Assembly: GCA_002317145.1 (NCBI GenBank)
Contig: DCIT01000054.1
Span: 8,621-16,833, forward strand
Direction: 5' to 3'
From: Caryophanales bacterium UBA1719
GTDB lineage: Bacteria; Bacillota_I; Bacilli_A; RFN20; CAG-826
DNA: 8,213 nucleotides
The notes under the pieces were generated by a model. The model saw nothing but the letters and a program-made list of their open reading frames with translations, did not search any database and was not told the origin of the DNA. The translations under genes and the position numbers were made by a program. Below are positions 5,441 to 8,213 of this stretch, one piece after another. Position 1 is the first letter of the stretch. Each line of letters starts with the position of its first letter.

Positions 5441-5626
5441 ATGGCAAAAACATGTAAAAAAGTTTCTTGTAAAAGACCACAAAAATATAAAGTCAGAGAA
5501 TATACTAGATGCGAAAGATGTGGAAGACCACACGCTGTATATTCTAAATTTAAACTCTGCCGTATATGCTTAAGAGAATTAGCCTATAAAGGTGAAATCC
5601 CAGGCATGAAGAAGAGTTCTTGGTAA
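5441..5626 (+). CDS. rpsN: 30S ribosomal protein S14, zinc-binding type (uS14)
   Basis: S14 is a late-assembling head protein of the 30S. Its 61 residues match the short zinc form, also called rpsZ or rpsN1. It carries CxxC at 24/27 (CERC) and at 40/43 (CRIC), which together ligate one zinc ion. GRPH (28-31) and the block [20 protein letters not shown] (39-58) are typical, with the usual terminal SSW. Two further cysteines at 5 and 10 are extra to the known zinc site. The zinc-free 89-101-residue paralogue is not in this window, so zinc-dependent swapping cannot be assessed. The stop is TAA followed in frame by TAG, as in L5. Spacing to S8 is 18 bases and includes an AGGAGG site. Confidence 0.97.
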   Translation: MAKTCKKVSCKRPQKYKVREYTRCERCGRPHAVYSKFKLCRICLRELAYKGEIPGMKKSSW

Positions 5627-5644
5627 TAGGAGGGTAATTAAAAT

Positions 5645-6040
5645 ATGATAGTAGATCCAATAAGCGATATGCTCACTCGTATCCGTAATGCGAATGCTTT
5701 ACGTTACGAAACTGTTTCTATGCCTAGTAGCAATATGAAAGTAGAAATAGCTAAAATTTTAAAAGACGAAGGCTTTATTAATGATTATGAAATTAGTAAC
5801 GCTAAAGTTAAAAAAGAATTAAAGATTACTCTTAAATATGGCGCAAACCAAGAAAGAGTTATCTCAGGATTAAAGAAAATATCTAAACCAGGATTACGTG
5901 TGACATCTGACTCAGATCATTTACCACGTGTCTTAAAAGGATTAGGTATTGCTATTATCTCAACTTCAAAAGGAGTTATGACTGATAGCAAAGCTCGTGC
6001 ATTAGGAGTAGGTGGAGAAGTTCTCGCCTATATCTGGTAA
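5645..6040 (+). CDS. rpsH: 30S ribosomal protein S8 (uS8)
   Basis: S8 binds the central domain of 16S rRNA and is the spc-operon repressor in E. coli, where it binds the message near the L5 start. I cannot point to a mimic of that site here. The length of 131 residues is standard. [14 protein letters not shown] (4-17) opens the first domain, then [15 protein letters not shown] (31-45). [12 protein letters not shown] (75-86), [16 protein letters not shown] (93-108) and the C-terminal rRNA-binding signature [13 protein letters not shown] (106-118) follow, ending GEVLAYIW. The start ATG is preceded by AGGAGGG with an AT-rich spacer that is longer than in neighbouring genes. Confidence 0.98.
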   Translation: MIVDPISDMLTRIRNANALRYETVSMPSSNMKVEIAKILKDEGFINDYEISNAKVKKELKITLKYGANQERVISGLKKISKPGLRVTSDSDHLPRVLKGLGIAIISTSKGVMTDSKARALGVGGEVLAYIW

Positions 6041-6046
6041 GGAGGT
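6039..6046 (+). promoter_or_regulatory. Stop-fused Shine-Dalgarno of rplF
   Basis: TAAGGAGGT merges the S8 stop with a strong SD, 5 bases before the L6 ATG at 6052. Confidence 0.8.
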
Positions 6047-6051
6047 AAGAT

Positions 6052-6615
6052 ATGTCTCGTATAGGTAATAAATCTATAATGATCCCATCTACAGTTACAT
6101 TAGACATTCGTCCAAATGTAAAAGTAAAAGTTATGGGTCCTAAAGGTACATTAGATGTCTTGTTACTTCCTGGTATTTCCTGTGAATTTAAAGATGGTAC
6201 CTTAACTGTTAAAAGAGCGAATGATGATTATAAAATGAATCATGGTACTGTTCGCGCTAATTTAAATAACGCTGTTAAAGGTGTTACTGAAGGATTTAAG
6301 AAATTACTTGAAATCCGTGGTATTGGTTATAGAGCAAATATGCAAGGAGAAAAAATCTGTTTACATATCGGATATTCTCATCCAGTCGTTATTGCTCCAG
6401 AAACTAATTCTAAAATAAGTTTAAAAGATGCCACAAACATCATTGTTGAAGGTATTGATAAAAGAGCAGTTGGTCAAACAGCCGCTTTAATTCATGATGC
6501 TCGTGCACCTGAAGTATATAAAGGTAAAGGTATCCGTTATGTTGGAGAATATGTCCCACATAAAGAAGGTAAGAGAGCTACTGCCGCTACTGGTGGAGCA
6601 CCTGCTGCTAAATAA
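6052..6615 (+). CDS. rplF: 50S ribosomal protein L6 (uL6) with short Ala/Gly tail
   Basis: L6 lies near the GTPase-associated region, by the sarcin-ricin loop and L7/L12 base, and is needed for 50S assembly. Two similar RNA-binding domains are visible: residues 1 to about 82 (MSRIGNKSIMIP, then GPKGTL at 34-39) and from about 83 onward (EIRGIGYRANMQG, 87-99). The C-terminal signature PEVYKGKGIRYVGE (153-166) is intact, close to the usual PEPYKGKGIRY. The family typically ends just after the basic KEGK; here 14 more residues follow (KRATAATGGAPAAK with minor trimming). They are rich in Ala, Gly and Thr and recall the S19 tail. Total length is 187 residues against about 178. The stop is fused to the L18 SD. 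Confidence 0.97.
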   Translation: MSRIGNKSIMIPSTVTLDIRPNVKVKVMGPKGTLDVLLLPGISCEFKDGTLTVKRANDDYKMNHGTVRANLNNAVKGVTEGFKKLLEIRGIGYRANMQGEKICLHIGYSHPVVIAPETNSKISLKDATNIIVEGIDKRAVGQTAALIHDARAPEVYKGKGIRYVGEYVPHKEGKRATAATGGAPAAK

Positions 6616-6627
6616 GGAGATTAGATT

Positions 6628-6984
6628 ATGATTAATAAAGAATCTAGAAACCAAGAAAGAATTCGTAGACACGCTCGTGTTCGTGCGAAAGTAAAAGGAA
6701 GTAATACTGCTCCTCGTTTAGTAGTTTTCCGTTCTAATAAAAATATTGAAGTTCAAGTTATTGACGATATTAAAGGCGCAACAATAGTTGCAACATCTTC
6801 TAAAGCATTAAAACTTAAGAATGGTGGTAATATCGAAGCGGCTAAAGCAGTAGGTAAAGCTATTGCCGAATTATGCAAAGCAAAGAAAATATCTAAAGTG
6901 GTATTTGATAGAGGTGGCTATATTTATCATGGTCGCGTTAAGGCTGTTGCAGATGCTGCTCGTGAAGGCGGATTAAAGTTCTAA
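6628..6984 (+). CDS. rplR: 50S ribosomal protein L18 (uL18)
   Basis: L18 binds 5S rRNA with L5 and anchors it in the central protuberance. The length, 118 residues, is normal. The basic N-terminus contains [12 protein letters not shown] (13-24), then [19 protein letters not shown] (29-47). The C-terminal block [20 protein letters not shown] (91-110), then AAREGGLKF, is the family signature and needs no further support. No tail is present, as expected for a C-terminus packed against 5S rRNA. The gene starts after a stop-fused SD from L6 and its own stop is fused to the S5 SD. Confidence 0.98.
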   Translation: MINKESRNQERIRRHARVRAKVKGSNTAPRLVVFRSNKNIEVQVIDDIKGATIVATSSKALKLKNGGNIEAAKAVGKAIAELCKAKKISKVVFDRGGYIYHGRVKAVADAAREGGLKF

Positions 6985-6994
6985 GGAGATAACT

Positions 6995-7657
6995 ATGGTA
7001 GAAGAAAATAAAAAAGAAGTTAAAGTCGAAACTAAACCTGAAGCTAAAAAAGAAGAAGGCAAAGTTGAAGCGAAAAAAGACGTTAAAGGAAACGATAAAA
7101 AAGAAGGTCGACCACAACATGGTGGTAAACATGATCATAGACGTCCAAGAAGAGAAGAAGTAAAAGAATACGAAGAAAGAGTCGTTGACATTAACCGTAT
7201 TTCGAAGACTGTTCAAGGTGGTCGTCATATGCGTTTCTCAGCCTTAGTTGTCATTGGAGATAAGAAAGGTAAATATGGATTTGCGATGGAGAAATCAGGT
7301 GAAGTCCCAGATGCAATTAAAAAAGCATTAGAGGCTGCTAAACATAATACTTATCGCATCCACATCGTTAAGAAAGGCGCAACAATTGCTCATGAAGTTA
7401 TGGGTAAATATGGCGCTACAAAAGTTTACTTAAAACCTGCTCCAGCTGGTACTGGTATTATTGCTGGTGGTCCAGTTAGAGCTATCTTAGAATTAGCCGG
7501 ATTAAAAAATGTTTATTCTAAAGTTTATGGTGCAAGAGCATCCATTAACGTTATCCGTGCTACACATAATGGTATCTCTCAATTAAAGAGCTACCGTCAT
7601 GTTCAAGAACTCCGTGGTAAATTAGCTCCAAAAGCTGAAGAGAATAAAGGAGAATAA
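6995..7657 (+). CDS. rpsE: 30S ribosomal protein S5 (uS5) with charged N-terminal extension
   Basis: S5 acts in decoding accuracy, mRNA unwinding at the entry channel and 30S assembly. The core runs from about residue 57 ([14 protein letters not shown]) to 212. It has the double-stranded-RNA-binding-like N-domain (56-122), then [20 protein letters not shown] (147-166) and [16 protein letters not shown] (183-198). The total of 220 residues exceeds the usual 160-170 because residues 1 to about 55 are a Lys/Glu-rich leader ending in a His/Arg/Pro stretch, [14 protein letters not shown] (41-54). The start at 6995 is backed by TAAGGAG and no internal Met precedes the core. In the spectinomycin loop, SKTVQGGR (70-77) has Gln74 where E. 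coli and Bacillus have Lys. The next block reads [11 protein letters not shown] (95-105) instead of the common GFGxGKAxEVP. The last codons supply the L15 SD. Confidence 0.96.
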   Translation: MVEENKKEVKVETKPEAKKEEGKVEAKKDVKGNDKKEGRPQHGGKHDHRRPRREEVKEYEERVVDINRISKTVQGGRHMRFSALVVIGDKKGKYGFAMEKSGEVPDAIKKALEAAKHNTYRIHIVKKGATIAHEVMGKYGATKVYLKPAPAGTGIIAGGPVRAILELAGLKNVYSKVYGARASINVIRATHNGISQLKSYRHVQELRGKLAPKAEENKGE

Positions 7658-7659
7658 TT

Positions 7660-8100
7660 ATGGCGTTAAATGAATTAAAGAAAGCAAAAGGCAGCACCAC
7701 AAAAAGTTACCGTAAAGGTCGTGGTGTTGGATCAGGAAACGGCAAAACTGCTGGTAAAGGACATAAAGGTCAACGTTCTCGTTCAGGTCATATGAAAGTA
7801 GGATTTGAAGGTGGACAAAACCCATTATATAGACGTTTACCAAAGTTTGGTTTTAAACATTATGCACGCATTGAATATGCCTGTGTTAATGTTGGTCAAT
7901 TAGAATCATTTAAAGATGGTTCAACTATTAATCCAACTTTATTGAAAAAAGAAGGTTTAGTAAAAAAAGAGTACGATGGTGTTAAAATCTTAGGTAGTGG
8001 TAAATTATCTAAGAAACTTAATGTCGAAGCTCATAAGTTCTCAGAATCCGCGAAGAAAGCTATTGAAAAAGCTGGCGGAACTACAAAAGTTATAAAATAA
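7660..8100 (+). CDS. rplO: 50S ribosomal protein L15 (uL15)
   Basis: L15 is a late-assembly protein threaded deep into 23S rRNA by its glycine/basic N-terminal arm. Residues 1 to about 60 show this arm: [11 protein letters not shown], then [20 protein letters not shown] (20-39), then [20 protein letters not shown] (48-67). The C-terminal globular domain follows, with [10 protein letters not shown] (94-103) and [20 protein letters not shown] (108-127) and the closing KKAIEKAGG. The 146-residue length is standard and there is no tail. It starts 2 bases after S5; in most bacteria L30 (rpmD) would lie between the two and it is absent here. The 3' end carries no SD for secY, unlike most junctions in this operon. 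Confidence 0.98.
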   Translation: MALNELKKAKGSTTKSYRKGRGVGSGNGKTAGKGHKGQRSRSGHMKVGFEGGQNPLYRRLPKFGFKHYARIEYACVNVGQLESFKDGSTINPTLLKKEGLVKKEYDGVKILGSGKLSKKLNVEAHKFSESAKKAIEKAGGTTKVIK

Positions 8101-8109
8101 TTAAAGTTA
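8098..8109 (+). other. secY translation start region without a recognisable Shine-Dalgarno
   Basis: Between the L15 stop and the secY ATG lie only TTAAAGTTA. The 30 bases before the ATG are almost pure A/T with no GGAG, GAGG or AGGA core; the TAAAG here is weak and too near. Every other start visible in the window has GGAG or GAGG within about 12 bases. Confidence 0.7.
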
Positions 8110-8213
8110 ATGAAAAAGATTGTAAACATTGCTAAAAACAAAGAAATCATGTCCCGTATTTTCTTTACGATCATGATTATTTTAGTTATCCGTATTGGTG
8201 CAGCTATTACAAT
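8110..8213 (+). CDS. secY: Preprotein translocase subunit SecY, 5' end only
   Basis: This partial gene is cut by the window edge after 34 codons and two bases. SecY forms the membrane channel for Sec-dependent export and membrane protein insertion. The visible part, MKKIVNIAKNKEIMSRIFFT followed by a hydrophobic segment with IRIGAAIT, matches the SecY N-terminus: a short amphipathic helix, a basic ‘KxKxxxxRIxFT’-like motif, then transmembrane segment 1 with the conserved Arg-Ile-Gly. Its place after L15 at the end of the spc cluster is the standard location. Met14 (8149) is an alternative start but would remove the expected N-terminal helix and also lacks an SD. Identity is likely but rests on a short stretch plus gene order. 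Confidence 0.9.
   Translation, partial: MKKIVNIAKNKEIMSRIFFTIMIILVIRIGAAIT

Overview
The window is one uninterrupted, all-plus-strand stretch of the S10-spc ribosomal protein operon from a low-GC bacterium. Gene order is L4 (3' end only), L23, L2, S19, L22, S3, L16, L29, S17, L14, L24, L5, S14, S8, L6, L18, S5, L15 and the first 34 codons of secY. The order is canonical for Firmicutes, except that rpmD (L30) is missing between S5 and L15. The S10 half (L4 to S17) runs into the spc half (L14 to secY) with a 2-base gap. I see no promoter, terminator, RNA gene, mobile element or CRISPR inside the window.

The organism is best described as an uncultured, AT-rich member of the Bacilli/Mollicutes sphere (for example an RF39-, Izemoplasma-, Acholeplasma- or Erysipelotrichales-like lineage). 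The reasons are AT-rich coding with TTA, AAA and AGA codons common, a Firmicutes gene order, the zinc-type short S14, loss of L30, and long low-complexity Lys/Glu/Ala tails on many ribosomal proteins. Such tails are a known trend in Mollicutes. Tryptophan is encoded by TGG and no complete gene contains an in-frame TGA, so nothing here requires genetic code 4. All 18 visible stops are TAA and all 18 visible starts are ATG. The taxonomic placement is inference; no marker in the window settles it.

Layout: 1-4156 is the S10 half and 4159-8213 the spc half. Genes overlap by 1 base or are separated by at most about 27 bases. In 8 of 18 junctions the Shine-Dalgarno (SD) sequence lies inside the last codons of the upstream gene, and in 6 more it is fused to the stop codon as TAAGGAG. 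secY is the exception, with no recognisable SD.

The products are parts of both ribosomal subunits plus the SecY translocon channel, made from one polycistronic message. The most interesting material is in the accessory parts of these essential genes. Two gene junctions (L4|L23 and S19|L22) carry near-identical DNA covering the upstream tail, the SD and the downstream protein start. Two others (L29|S17 and S17|L14) share a second near-identical tail-SD-start block. Tails occur on L23, L22, S19, S17, S5, S3, L6 and slightly L29. Some normally conserved functional residues are changed in L22 (tunnel hairpin), S3 (helicase/KH) and S5 (spectinomycin loop). I found no evidence of an unknown non-ribosomal system.
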